From contig NZ_JACRUK010000003.1 of assembly GCF_014305155.1 (NCBI RefSeq), positions 62,001 through 126,000 on the forward strand: a DNA stretch of 64,000 bases, in the 5' to 3' direction. Of the stretch, positions 8,570 to 17,875 are shown in pieces. Within the stretch, counting starts at the first letter, position 1, and every line of letters begins with the position of its first letter. Below the pieces are notes generated by a model that was given only the letters and a program-made list of their open reading frames with translations, was not told the DNA's origin and searched no databases. Origin of the DNA: Flavobacterium muglaense (GTDB taxonomy: Bacteria > Bacteroidota > Bacteroidia > Flavobacteriales > Flavobacteriaceae). The position numbers and the translations under genes are program-made.

Positions 8570-9835
8570 TTACTCAGATTTTTTCCCGAAATCTTTAGGG
8601 AATATTAAGAAACGAGAAAGAACAAGCCCTGGAATAGTCGCAAGGAACACCCAAATGAAAAAGTTGCCATATCCTAAATATTCTTGAATGAATCCGCTGG
8701 CCATTCCTGGGAGCATCATTCCTAATGCCATGAATCCAGTCGCGATGGAGTAGTGGGAGGTTTTTGATTCGCCTTCTGCAACGTAAATCAAGTACATCAT
8801 AAAAGCGGCAAATCCAAAACCATAGCCAAATTGCTCTGCAATGACCGTAGCATAAATGTAATAAACAGAGGCAGGATGAAAATGGGCTAAAAGTACAAAC
8901 CCAAGAATAGGCAAGTGCATCGCTAGAATCATCGGTAACATCCATTTAGTCAATCCATCTCTTGATATTACTATTCCGCCTAGTATTCCTCCAATAGTTA
9001 AGGAAAACACTCCAAATGTTCCATATATGATTCCCACATCTTGTGTGGTGAGTCCGAGACCTCCTACTGCTTTATCGTCAATTAAAAAAGGCGTTAGCAT
9101 TTTAAGTAATTGTGACTCTCCTAAACGGAATAATAAAATAAAAGCCAGTACAATTCCTATTTGTTTCTTTTGGAAAAAGCTTGCAAATACCGTCCCGAAA
9201 CTGGCGTTTTGAGCTTCAACGGAATTTTTGATAATTGCTTTTTCGGTTCTTGGTGTGGCAAAATAATTGTAGATCGTGATCAATGTCATGATTAATCCTA
9301 CGATGATCATCGTGTAGGACCATGCTTTTTGTTTGTCGCCATATTCTTGTTCTAGGTAACCTCCTATTATCACAATTAATCCATTTCCAGTAAGCATAGA
9401 AAGACGGTAAAAAGTACTGCGTATTCCTAGGAAAAAAGATTGTTGGTCTTTTTCTAGTGCTAATAAATAAAATCCGTCACTTGCCACATCGTTTGAAGCA
9501 GATGCAAAAGCAGCCACCCAAAAAATAACCAAACTAATGATGAAAAAATGATTCATAGGGATAGAAAATCCTACGATTAAAAACGCAATTGAGATTAGTA
9601 ACTGCATAGCTAGAAACCATTTTCGCTTGGTTGCGTACAAATCGATAAAGGGACTCCATAGCGGTTTTATAACCCATGGCAGGTATAAAAGACTGGTGTA
9701 AACTCCGATATCTTCATTGTTGATACCCAGATTTTTATACATGATTACCGAAACTGAAATTATAATAGCATACGGCAGCCCTGAAGCAAAATTTAATACA
9801 GGTATCCAGAACCAAGGTCTATTGTTTGCTTTCAT
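8570..9835 (-). CDS. MFS permease, AmpG-like (muropeptide importer)
   Basis: This inner-membrane transporter is 421 residues with 12 predicted membrane helices. The PAT/AmpG-like signatures are LYLPWVIKPLWSPFIDL near residues 50-66 and FASASNDVASDGFYLLAL near 110-127. AmpG imports GlcNAc-anhydroMurNAc peptides for recycling. Its place between a DigH-like periplasmic glycosidase and a NagZ-like glycosidase supports that role. The ATG at 9835 lies inside the last codons of the upstream gene (17-base overlap), which implies translational coupling. A general sugar-phosphate MFS role is possible, but context favours muropeptides. Confidence 0.82.
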   Translation of the reverse strand: MKANNRPWFWIPVLNFASGLPYAIIISVSVIMYKNLGINNEDIGVYTSLLYLPWVIKPLWSPFIDLYATKRKWFLAMQLLISIAFLIVGFSIPMNHFFIISLVIFWVAAFASASNDVASDGFYLLALEKDQQSFFLGIRSTFYRLSMLTGNGLIVIIGGYLEQEYGDKQKAWSYTMIIVGLIMTLITIYNYFATPRTEKAIIKNSVEAQNASFGTVFASFFQKKQIGIVLAFILLFRLGESQLLKMLTPFLIDDKAVGGLGLTTQDVGIIYGTFGVFSLTIGGILGGIVISRDGLTKWMLPMILAMHLPILGFVLLAHFHPASVYYIYATVIAEQFGYGFGFAAFMMYLIYVAEGESKTSHYSIATGFMALGMMLPGMASGFIQEYLGYGNFFIWVFLATIPGLVLSRFLIFPKDFGKKSE

Positions 9836-11396
9836 TTTTTATTTCTGTTTGAGTTGGTTTTTTTTCTGGTTTTATCGTAACCGGTGTTGCCATACTTTCA
9901 TTGCCATAATAGTCAATATAGGTCAAGGCATATCGGTTCTTTTTGTCTTCGGTATTTTTTTTTATAACGATGTTAATCGTGTCTTTTGTTTCTTTGATTG
10001 CAATTTTATCTATAATTTGACTCGCATCATTTAGGTTTAAATTTGCGCCGTTTTTGGCTTCATAAACCACTACATAACGTACCTTGCTCACTACTGGATA
10101 ATGCAAAGTAACAGTTGAGTTATCATTTGTAGTTGTTGTTTTAAAAATAGTAGGGATATCAGTAACAGCTTTTCTAGAGTTAGGCACCACATAAGGCAAA
10201 GCGGGGTATTTGTATTGATTTTGCATCAAAATATCCGTTACGGCTTTGTTTTTATTCACAAATGACTTGGCACTGAAATAAGCGTTTCCGTTTACGTTTT
10301 TGTACGAACGTGTAATGTCTATTTGGTTGGGAATTTCGTACGGATTATTCCATCTTTTATCTGAGTCGCTGTTGATTTTATAACTGCTGTTACCAATATA
10401 GATAGCTGTGTTTTTTGAATTTTCGGACCACCATTTTAATAGTTTACTGTAGGATGCGGTACGATGATCCATGCTCCAGTACAATTGAGGCAATACGTAA
10501 TCAACCCAACTGTATTCCATCCAAGTCATCACATCGGCAAATAAATCGTCATAATTAGTTTGCCCAGATTGGGTGTCTGATCCTTTTGGGTCAACGGATT
10601 TATTGCGCCAAACTCCAAATGGACTGATGCCAAATTGTACCCATGGTTTTCTGGATTTTATGGCAATGGCACATGATTTTACAAATGCATTTACATTGTC
10701 CCGTCTCCAGTCGTCTAGAGCGAGTCCGTTGTTGTATTTTTTATACGATAGACTGTCGTTGAATTGCTCTCCAGGTATTTTGTACGGATAAAAATAATCA
10801 TCAAAGTGTATGGCGTCAATATCATAATTAGTCACCACTTCGTCCACGACTTTTACTAAATGGGTTTGCACTTCGGGTAATGCTGGATTGTAATAATATT
10901 TGCCACCATATTTAATCATCCATTCCGGATGTTTGAAAAAGTCGTGTGTTGGGCTCAAAACAGCCGTGTTTAAGTCCATAGTAGCGCGGTAGGGGTTTAG
11001 CCATGCATGAAATTCAAAACCACGATTATGGGCTTCGTCGATCATCCAGGCCAGTGGATCAAAATTATTAGCCGGTGCTTTGCCTTCTTTTCCAGTTAGG
11101 TATTTTGACCAAGGTGCTAATTGTGAAGGATAAAAGGCGTCTCCTACGCTTCGTATTTGTACAATAACAGCATTGTAATTGAGTTTTTTATAGGTATCTA
11201 GAATTTCTAGATAGTCGGCTTTTTGTTTTTCTATCGAATCAATTCCATTTTTTGGCCAGTCGATATTCACAACAGTTGCAATCCAAACGGCTCTGAATTC
11301 GCTTTTGGGATGTGCCACTGTTTCTTGAGCGTTTCCAAGGGAGCATATTAATAGTACAGTAGTTAAGAAAAGGAAGAAAGATTTTGTAAGCTTCAT
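9819..11396 (-). CDS. GHL10 family glycosyl hydrolase, DigH-like
   Basis: An exported 525-residue protein. The signal peptide covers residues 1-23 (hydrophobic core, then a GNAQ cleavage region). The GHL10/DUF187 domain begins at EFRAVWIATVVNIDWP and includes YNAVIVQIRSVGDAFYPS, FHAWLNPYR and AIHFDDYFYPY (near residue 200), the acidic barrel-end residues expected for the active site. A short fibronectin-like C-terminal region follows. E. coli DigH (YddW) of this family cleaves denuded peptidoglycan glycan strands at the septum. Here it is the first gene of a DigH-AmpG-NagZ-like unit, which fits cell-wall turnover. It could be lipid-free and periplasmic, since no lipobox is visible. Confidence 0.85.
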   Translation of the reverse strand: MKLTKSFFLFLTTVLLICSLGNAQETVAHPKSEFRAVWIATVVNIDWPKNGIDSIEKQKADYLEILDTYKKLNYNAVIVQIRSVGDAFYPSQLAPWSKYLTGKEGKAPANNFDPLAWMIDEAHNRGFEFHAWLNPYRATMDLNTAVLSPTHDFFKHPEWMIKYGGKYYYNPALPEVQTHLVKVVDEVVTNYDIDAIHFDDYFYPYKIPGEQFNDSLSYKKYNNGLALDDWRRDNVNAFVKSCAIAIKSRKPWVQFGISPFGVWRNKSVDPKGSDTQSGQTNYDDLFADVMTWMEYSWVDYVLPQLYWSMDHRTASYSKLLKWWSENSKNTAIYIGNSSYKINSDSDKRWNNPYEIPNQIDITRSYKNVNGNAYFSAKSFVNKNKAVTDILMQNQYKYPALPYVVPNSRKAVTDIPTIFKTTTTNDNSTVTLHYPVVSKVRYVVVYEAKNGANLNLNDASQIIDKIAIKETKDTINIVIKKNTEDKKNRYALTYIDYYGNESMATPVTIKPEKKPTQTEIKNESKQ

Positions 11397-11533
11397 TTTA
11401 AGGACTTTTTAATAGGTGTCAAAAATAGGTTTTTTGATGAATTATACTGGATTATTTAGTAGAAAATTGCATTGTGGAGGCTGTTGCAAAATTTGAGCCA
11501 ATATTTTACCAGCAGGTTTTTATGGATACAAAT

Positions 11534-11681
11534 GCCCTAGCCCCAACAGGAGTGTAAAGCCTTTGTAGGTTGAAAACCACTTTTTTCTGGTGCGGGCAGA
11601 GCGACTGCAAGAAGCTCCTGACCGCAGCTAGAAAAAGGGTTTGAGACCAAAAAGCTTGAAACGAATGCTGGGAATAGCTCC
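11534..11681 (+). ncRNA. Flavo-1-like structured RNA element (copy 1)
   Basis: The ends carry CCCTAGCCCC (about 11535-11544) and GCTGGGAATAGCTCC (about 11667-11681). This is the same conserved pair of ends seen in copy 2 at 20396-20482, where they enclose an AAAGG/CCTTT stem. Here the middle is longer and includes a G+C-rich segment around 11595-11632. The pattern matches my memory of the Flavo-1 RNA motif that is frequent in Flavobacterium intergenic regions. The name is an inference, not a covariance-model result. It lies upstream of the promoter of the dehydrogenase gene. Confidence 0.55.
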
Positions 11682-11738
11682 AGAAAATAAAAAATAGAAC
11701 TAGTGTGAGAATTTGCAAATCGGTAAACTACTATTATT

Positions 11739-11746
11739 TATATTTG
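11739..11746 (+). promoter_or_regulatory. Candidate -7 box for the FAD/Fe-S dehydrogenase
   Basis: TATATTTG matches TAnnTTTG exactly and lies 26 bases before the ATG at 11773. A TTG at 11713-11715 sits 23 nt upstream, at the far end of the usual spacing. This also supports the ATG at 11773 over an upstream TTG start. Confidence 0.5.
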
Positions 11747-11772
11747 TCCTTTATCTAAAATACTGCCTTTCC

Positions 11773-14688
11773 ATGTCAATTTTACAACAGTTCGAGTCCT
11801 TATCGCAATCGCTAGACGGAACACTTTTATACGACCGACTTCATAAAATTTTGTACGCAACTGATGCGTCGGCCTATCGAATTATGCCTGAGGCAGTTGC
11901 TTTGCCAAAGACGAATGCCGATATTGTAAAATTGTTGCAATTTGCACGAAAAAACAACCTTTCGTTGACTCCTAGAACGGCGGGAACCTCGCTAGCGGGA
12001 CAAACGGTGGGTAGCGGAATCATTGTTGATGTTTCAAAATATTTTACGGAGATAGTGCATTTTGACAAAGAAAAACAAACGGTAACCGTGCAACCTGGGG
12101 TGATACGAGATGAGTTAAACTTGTTTTTAAAACCACATGGATTGTTTTTTGGACCCAATACTTCTACTTCTAGTCGCTGCATGATAGGCGGTATGGTAGG
12201 GAATAACTCATCAGGAACCACATCGATTCGATACGGCGTTACGAGAGATAAAATTGTGGAAATTAAAGCAGTGCTAAGTGATGGGACTGAGGTTGTTTTT
12301 GGCGAATTGAGTTCGGAGGCTTTTATCGAAAAAACAATAGGAGATACACTTGAAAATGCTATTTATCGAAAGTTGCACGAGGAGTTAAGAAATACTGCAA
12401 CTCAGGAGGAAATTAAAAATGAATTTCCAAAACCAGAAATTCACCGAAGAAATACGGGTTATGCAGTTGATATTTTATTGAAATCGAATCTTTTTGGAGG
12501 AAATGAATCTACAATAAATGTAGGTAAATTACTTTGTGGTAGCGAGGGAACACTGGCTTTTACTACCGAGGTGACTTTGAAAGTTGATGTCTTGCCTCCA
12601 ACGAATAATGTGATGGTGGTCGCTCATTTTTATACCATTCAAGAAAGTCTAGAAGCTGTAGTTACGGCCATGAAACATCATTTGTACACTTGTGAAATGA
12701 TGGATGATACGATTCTAAATTGTACAAAGACCAACAGAGAGCAAGCTAAAAACCGATTTTTTATACAAGGAGATCCCAAGGCGGTTATTATGATGGAAGT
12801 TGGGTCGTACGTTAGTATGGAAGATGCCGAGATACAAGCCAATGCATTGATTGCCGATTTAGAACTGCATGATTTTGGCTATGCGTTGCCTAAAATTTAT
12901 GGTGCCGATATTGATAAAATCAATGAATTGCGTAAAGCAGGTTTAGGGCTTTTGGGCAGTATAGTAGGGGACGATAAAGCGGCTGATTCTATTGAGGATA
13001 CTGCAGTAGAATTAAGTGATTTACCCAATTATATCGCCGATTTCTCGGCCATGATGGCGCGTCACGGACAAGAAGCAATTTACTACGCACATGCCGGAGC
13101 AGGAGAGATACACTTGCGTCCGGTGCTGAATTTAAAAACCAAAGAAGGCGTTTATCAATTTAGAAACATTGCTACTGAGGTGGCTCATCTAGTTAAAAAA
13201 TACAGGGGTTCGTTAAGTGGTGAGCATGGTGATGGTATTGTTCGTGGGGAATTTTTGCCGTTTATGATTGGGGATAAAAACTACGAATTATTGAAGCGCA
13301 TTAAATTAGCTTTTGACCCGTACTCGGTTTTAAATATTGGGAAGATTGTAAATGCCTCAAAAATGGATGAAAAGCTGCGTTTTGAACCCGGAAGAGCCGA
13401 GCCAGAAATTCAGACCATTCAAGATTTCTCAGATAGTATGGGGATTTTAAGATTGGCAGAGAAATGCAATGGTTCTGGTGATTGTAGAAAACCGGCATCG
13501 GCAGGAGGGACTTTGTGTCCTAGTTACCGAGCTACTAAAAATGAAAAAGATACGACACGCGCAAGAGCAAATGCGTTACGAGAATATTTAACCCAATCAG
13601 AAAAAGAGAATAAATTCAACCACAAAGAGCTATATGAGGTCTTTGAATTGTGTGTGAGTTGTAAAGCTTGCGCTAGCGAATGCCCCTCTAATGTAGATGT
13701 AGCCGCATTAAAGTCGGAGTTTTTATACCAATACCAAAAAGCAAATGGATTTAGTCTACGAAATAAAATTTTTGCCAATAATGCCAAACTGAATAAGTTA
13801 GGAAGCATTTTTCCTGGGTTGACTAATTTTTTAGTGAATCAACCTTTAGTGAAAAAAGGAATGGGTGTGGCTGCAAAGCGTGAAGTGCCTTTACTAGCTC
13901 CCAAAACATTTAGAAAATGGCTTGATAGCAATAAAAGTAAAAAGACCGCTGCTGACTTTGTAAACGGACGAGTTTCTTTGTTTTGCGATGAGTTTACTAA
14001 TTACTATGATGTTCAAGTAGGAATTGATGCCTACGAATTGTTAACGCAATTGGGGTACGAAGTTTTAGTGATCAATCATGAGGAAAGCGCAAGAGCTTAT
14101 ATATCTAAAGGTTTCCTGGAAGAAGCAAAAGTAATTGCTAATAAAAACGTTTCAATTTTTGCACCGATTGTAACTGTAGAAATCCCTTTGATCGGAATCG
14201 AACCATCAGCAATATTGACGTTTAGAGATGAATATTTACGACTGGCTGATGATAAGACTGCCGCCGAAAAATTAGCTAAAAACTGCTTAACGGTAGAAGA
14301 GTTTTTCAAGCGTGAAATTGAAAGTGGTAGAATTCATGCTGCTCAGTTTTCAAATGAAGAAAAGCAAATTAAAATACACGGGCATTGTCATCAAAAATCA
14401 TTGAGTACAGTTGAAGCTAGTTTTGCGATGCTAAATGTGCCTACAAATAATAAAGTAACCATTTATAATTCGGGTTGTTGCGGTATGGCGGGTTCTTTTG
14501 GGTATGAAAAAGAACATTACGAGATTAGTATGCAAATGGGAGAGGATACTTTGTTTCCTAAAATTAGAGGAACAGAGCAATCCACAGCTATTGCAGCTGC
14601 TGGTACGAGTTGTAGGCATCAAATTTTTGACGGTACCAGTAGGAAGGCTCAACATCCAGTTTCTATTTTAAGAAGTTGTTTGAAGTAA
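11773..14688 (+). CDS. FAD/Fe-S D-lactate dehydrogenase-type oxidoreductase
   Basis: This 971-residue fusion has three parts in order. An FAD-binding (PCMH) domain contains TPRTAGTSLAGQTVGSG near residues 66-82 and an FAD-oxidase C domain ends near 545. A two-cluster ferredoxin-like domain carries CNGSGDC...CP near 564 and CVSCKACASECP near 626. A C-terminal CCG-type domain contains HGHCHQKSL and NSGCCGMAGSF (near 900). This is the GlcD-GlcF/Dld-type architecture, oxidising D-lactate, glycolate or another 2-hydroxyacid and passing electrons to the quinone pool at the inner face of the membrane. The ATG at 11773 (MSILQQFES) is chosen because the longer frame starts with TTG upstream of the promoter box. 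The exact substrate is not readable. Confidence 0.92.
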   Translation: MSILQQFESLSQSLDGTLLYDRLHKILYATDASAYRIMPEAVALPKTNADIVKLLQFARKNNLSLTPRTAGTSLAGQTVGSGIIVDVSKYFTEIVHFDKEKQTVTVQPGVIRDELNLFLKPHGLFFGPNTSTSSRCMIGGMVGNNSSGTTSIRYGVTRDKIVEIKAVLSDGTEVVFGELSSEAFIEKTIGDTLENAIYRKLHEELRNTATQEEIKNEFPKPEIHRRNTGYAVDILLKSNLFGGNESTINVGKLLCGSEGTLAFTTEVTLKVDVLPPTNNVMVVAHFYTIQESLEAVVTAMKHHLYTCEMMDDTILNCTKTNREQAKNRFFIQGDPKAVIMMEVGSYVSMEDAEIQANALIADLELHDFGYALPKIYGADIDKINELRKAGLGLLGSIVGDDKAADSIEDTAVELSDLPNYIADFSAMMARHGQEAIYYAHAGAGEIHLRPVLNLKTKEGVYQFRNIATEVAHLVKKYRGSLSGEHGDGIVRGEFLPFMIGDKNYELLKRIKLAFDPYSVLNIGKIVNASKMDEKLRFEPGRAEPEIQTIQDFSDSMGILRLAEKCNGSGDCRKPASAGGTLCPSYRATKNEKDTTRARANALREYLTQSEKENKFNHKELYEVFELCVSCKACASECPSNVDVAALKSEFLYQYQKANGFSLRNKIFANNAKLNKLGSIFPGLTNFLVNQPLVKKGMGVAAKREVPLLAPKTFRKWLDSNKSKKTAADFVNGRVSLFCDEFTNYYDVQVGIDAYELLTQLGYEVLVINHEESARAYISKGFLEEAKVIANKNVSIFAPIVTVEIPLIGIEPSAILTFRDEYLRLADDKTAAEKLAKNCLTVEEFFKREIESGRIHAAQFSNEEKQIKIHGHCHQKSLSTVEASFAMLNVPTNNKVTIYNSGCCGMAGSFGYEKEHYEISMQMGEDTLFPKIRGTEQSTAIAAAGTSCRHQIFDGTSRKAQHPVSILRSCLK

Positions 14689-15102
14689 TAAGCAATGCAT
14701 TAGGTCTTTAAAAAAAGGGGACAATCGAATACAGAGCAATAGTATCTGTCAATCTTTTATTTTTTTGCTGTAGAGTAAAAGTTGGAAAGGATGGATCTGC
14801 GGCAGTTTATAAAGTAAAAGACGTACAGACTTTGCAAGCTGAAAATCCTATGATGTGATTTTATGTTCTTAGGTAGTTGAATTATTATTTTTAAGTGCGA
14901 ATTAAACAATACTAATTGACTTATTTGTCAGCACGTAAAGTTGTTTTTGACTTATTTTAATTATATAATTAAAAATATTACCTAAAATCATTGATAATTA
15001 AAATTGTTTTATACATTTGGATTTTTATTAAAACATGCATTATTTTCAAAATAAAGGCTCAATTATTATACAATATTAATTTATACTAACAATTTCCTGA
15101 TT
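14689..15102. other. 414-base intergenic region with possible gene remnant
   Basis: No intact gene is seen. Bases 14779-14859 read, in the plus frame, as a coding-like peptide (VKVGKDGSAAVYKVKDV, then about ten more residues) that ends in TGA. The frame has no start codon and looks like a remnant of a small gene. The rest is very AT-rich and ends with the promoter of the permease gene (14991-15019). Confidence 0.4.
14991..15019 (+). promoter_or_regulatory. Promoter of the amino-acid permease gene
   Basis: TTG at 14991-14993, 18 nt, then TACATTTG at 15012-15019 fits the Bacteroidota promoter pattern very well. It leaves a leader of about 75 nt before the ATG at 15103. Confidence 0.65.
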
Positions 15103-17061
15103 ATGGCACTTTCGAGTTTGTTTAGAAAAAAAACAGTGCAAGACATCTTAGCACAGGTAGAAAAAAATAATGCTGACGGGCATAATGCATTAGGCAAGCA
15201 CCTTAAAGCGAGAGATCTCGCTGCTTTTGGTATTGCAGCAATCATTGGTGCAGGAATTTTTAGTACCATAGGAAAAGCCAGTTATGATGGTGGTCCTGCC
15301 GTGATTTTTTTATTTTTGTTTACTGCTATAGCATGTAGTTTTGCTGCATTTGCTTATGCTGAGTTTGCTTCAATGGTACCTGTTTCGGGAAGTGCGTATA
15401 CGTATTCGTATGTTGCTTTTGGAGAATTAATGGCTTGGATTATTGGCTGGGCGCTAATTATGGAATATGCCATCGGGAATATTACCGTAGCGATATCCTG
15501 GAGTGATTATTTTACCAGTTTGATGGATAATATCATCAATAACCTCAATCATAACTATCATTTTAATTTACAACTCATTGCTGATTGGGCTCAAATGGAT
15601 TACCTAACGGCTTCTAATGGGTTTAAAGATGCTACTGCTTTAATGCAAGGTGGAAAATCATTTGAAAATTTAAGTACTGGTTTGCAGTCGGCATACAGAG
15701 CTTGGACCACTGCTCCTACGATTGGTTCTTTTCATTTTGTTGCTGATATTCCGGCTTTATTCATCATTGTTTTGATTACAGCCTTAGTTTATCGCGGTAT
15801 GAAAGAATCTCGTAATGCGAGTAATATGATGGTAATTGTAAAATTGTGTATAATTTTATTAGTCATTGCGGTTGGAGCTTTTTATATAGATGTTGACAAT
15901 TGGACCCCTTTTGCTCCCAATGGAGTAGGTGGTGTCTTGAAAGGAGTTTCGGCTGTTTTCTTTGCTTATATTGGTTTTGACGCCATATCAACCACTGCAG
16001 AAGAATGTGAAAATCCACAACGTGATTTACCAAAAGGAATGATGTGGGCCATTATTATATGTACTGTTTTATATATCATTATCGCCTTGGTCTTAACAGG
16101 AATGGTAAGTTATGCGGACTTGAATGTGGGGGATCCTTTATTATTTGTATTTGCCAAGCTAGACTTAAAAGTAATGTCGGCTATTATAGGGGTAAGCGCT
16201 GTGATTGCCATGGCGAGTGTATTATTAGTTTTTCAAATGGGACAGCCACGTATCTGGATGAGCATGAGTCGCGACGGTTTGTTGCCAAAACGTTTCTCAA
16301 GAGTACACCCTAAATACAAAACCCCCTCTTATGCTACAATTGTGACTGGGTTTGTTGTTGCTATACCAGCGCTGTTCTTGAACTTGACCATGGTAACGGA
16401 TTTATGTAGTATTGGTACTTTATTTGCCTTTGTATTGGTTTGTGCAGGAGTTTTGGTTTTGCAAAATAAAAAAGACATTCCTAGAGGGAAGTTTAAAACG
16501 CCTTATGTAAATTCTAAATATGTTGTTCCGTTTTTATTAGCTGCAGGGTTGTTTTATGCTTTTCAGTTTAATAGTAAAGCGACGATGGGTTTCGTCATGA
16601 ATGAAACACAAACGAATAAAGCCGAAACAATAATTACTTCTCTAAATAAAGAAGAGTCTCAAAAAGTATATGCTTATTTAGTGCGTATAGATACAGATAA
16701 GAATACTGTAGGGAAACCAGATTTAGAAAATTTACTGAGTAAATACCAAGATGATGAAGTGAAATATGCTGCTGTTGTTGCGGGTTTACCAATTGATAAT
16801 AGCTTAAAGTACGAAAGCGGATTCAGCTTGTTCAAACACAAAATACCAATGTGGATTTTCCTTTTATCATTAATTGGATTGACTATGTGGTCTTTTAAAG
16901 AAAACCTGTCATTGATTCCGTTATTAGGATTAGTGAGTTGCTTGTACATGATGGCCGAGTTAAGTGTTTGGAACTGGATTTACTTTACCATCTGGTTGCT
17001 TATCGGTCTGTTGATTTACTTTGGCTACAGCCGAAAAAATAGTAAATTAAGTCACTTATAG
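15103..17061 (+). CDS. APC-family amino-acid permease
   Basis: This inner-membrane amino-acid transporter of the cationic-amino-acid (CAT/YfnA) group has 652 residues and 12 or more membrane helices. The helix-1 signature AAIIGAGIFSTIGKAS (near residue 45) contains the conserved unwound GxG amine-binding segment. EECENPQRDLPKGMM near 300 is typical of CAT-type APC proteins. An extra loop of about 90 residues (near 500-590) sits between helices near the C terminus and is unlike the short bacterial YfnA, but this is common in Bacteroidota. Its own promoter and a strong terminator at 17092-17122 make it monocistronic. The substrate is probably a neutral or cationic amino acid and is not settled by sequence. 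Confidence 0.92.
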   Translation: MALSSLFRKKTVQDILAQVEKNNADGHNALGKHLKARDLAAFGIAAIIGAGIFSTIGKASYDGGPAVIFLFLFTAIACSFAAFAYAEFASMVPVSGSAYTYSYVAFGELMAWIIGWALIMEYAIGNITVAISWSDYFTSLMDNIINNLNHNYHFNLQLIADWAQMDYLTASNGFKDATALMQGGKSFENLSTGLQSAYRAWTTAPTIGSFHFVADIPALFIIVLITALVYRGMKESRNASNMMVIVKLCIILLVIAVGAFYIDVDNWTPFAPNGVGGVLKGVSAVFFAYIGFDAISTTAEECENPQRDLPKGMMWAIIICTVLYIIIALVLTGMVSYADLNVGDPLLFVFAKLDLKVMSAIIGVSAVIAMASVLLVFQMGQPRIWMSMSRDGLLPKRFSRVHPKYKTPSYATIVTGFVVAIPALFLNLTMVTDLCSIGTLFAFVLVCAGVLVLQNKKDIPRGKFKTPYVNSKYVVPFLLAAGLFYAFQFNSKATMGFVMNETQTNKAETIITSLNKEESQKVYAYLVRIDTDKNTVGKPDLENLLSKYQDDEVKYAAVVAGLPIDNSLKYESGFSLFKHKIPMWIFLLSLIGLTMWSFKENLSLIPLLGLVSCLYMMAELSVWNWIYFTIWLLIGLLIYFGYSRKNSKLSHL

Positions 17062-17091
17062 TAACACACAAAAAGAAATAAGCTTAAAAAC

Positions 17092-17122
17092 CGTTTTGAT
17101 GGAAGTCAAAACGTTTTTTTTT
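17092..17122 (+). terminator. Rho-independent terminator after the permease
   Basis: CGTTTTGA (17092-17099), a 6-nt loop, then TCAAAACG (17106-17113) followed directly by a run of T. It lies 30 bases after the permease stop. Confidence 0.85.
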
Positions 17123-17156
17123 GTTGTATCACATCGCATGATATTGAAGTTGTATA

Positions 17157-17528
17157 CTATGTCTTTAGCCATTTTATAGCCGCATGTCGTATATGAAATA
17201 CAGCGATAGGTATTTTGAATTTGTAATTAGCGACAATAAAATTCATGAGTCTATTGCTCTTGTCGGTATTTGCTATAAACGCTATTTTGTGTATGCTATT
17301 GAATTTTGTGCCTATTTTTAGGTTTATCAGGTTTAGTTTGCTAAACTTAATTTCTGTTGTGTTACTCAGATCAAAAATGATCGATTTTTTAATTTTGTCA
17401 TCAAGTTCTATTCGTTTGACATTTTTTATTTCAAATAATAATTCTTCGTTTATTTTAGAATTTTCTTTAAAATCAAACTGAATGAAATGATCCGTTTTTT
17501 TATTGTTGAAGACTTTGTAGGTATACAT
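17157..17528 (-). CDS. Hypothetical protein, possibly STAS-like
   Basis: This is a 123-residue soluble protein rich in Lys, Ile, Asn and Phe. It has alternating beta/alpha patterning (KKSIIFDLSNTTEI, then LINLKIGTKFNSIHKIAFIAN) that recalls STAS-like or SpoIIAA-like anti-sigma-antagonist folds used by some flavobacterial proteins. No catalytic motif is visible. It is convergent with the permease gene and separated from it by a terminator, and it stands alone. The fold guess is weak. The reading frame itself is supported by its uninterrupted length in a very AT-rich region and by its codon pattern. Confidence 0.6.
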   Translation of the reverse strand: MYTYKVFNNKKTDHFIQFDFKENSKINEELLFEIKNVKRIELDDKIKKSIIFDLSNTTEIKFSKLNLINLKIGTKFNSIHKIAFIANTDKSNRLMNFIVANYKFKIPIAVFHIRHAAIKWLKT

Positions 17529-17875
17529 AGATTGATTGGATTGGGAGGTGCAATCTAATAAAACAGCGCTAGACTAACGATTAAAAGCTAATAAAATCGA
17601 TTAAATGTATGTATTATTTTAAAATGTAGTAAAATACGTTATTTATTGTATGATGTTTGGTTTTGCTAGGATTGTTTTGAGTTTAAAATTTATAAAATTT
17701 AAAACGGTTTCATTTTTAATTTAAGGTACTAGTAGCTTGCATTATAAAAAATGAGGTTTTAGGGTACTTTCTTACTACGGCGGTTTTTGTTTTTATCGAA
17801 TAGTTGAAAAATTAGGATTATGAGGGAAGTTGTTTATATTTGAAGTTATTGTAAAAATGTAATTTTAAAAAATCG
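17529..17875. other. 347-base AT-rich intergenic region
   Basis: This region between divergent genes has no recognisable gene. It holds the TATATTTG box at 17835-17842 for the plus-strand membrane-protein gene and long A/T tracts. Confidence 0.5.
17835..17842 (+). promoter_or_regulatory. Candidate -7 box (TATATTTG)
   Basis: Exact match to TAnnTTTG, 33 bases before the ATG at 17876. No TTG lies at proper -33 spacing. Confidence 0.4.

Noticed and set aside
11713..11772. Upstream TTG extension of the FAD/Fe-S dehydrogenase (20 extra, hydrophobic residues)
   Set aside because: The TTG precedes the -7 box at 11739-11746, and the ATG at 11773 gives the usual family N terminus. The hydrophobicity is a by-product of AT-rich DNA.
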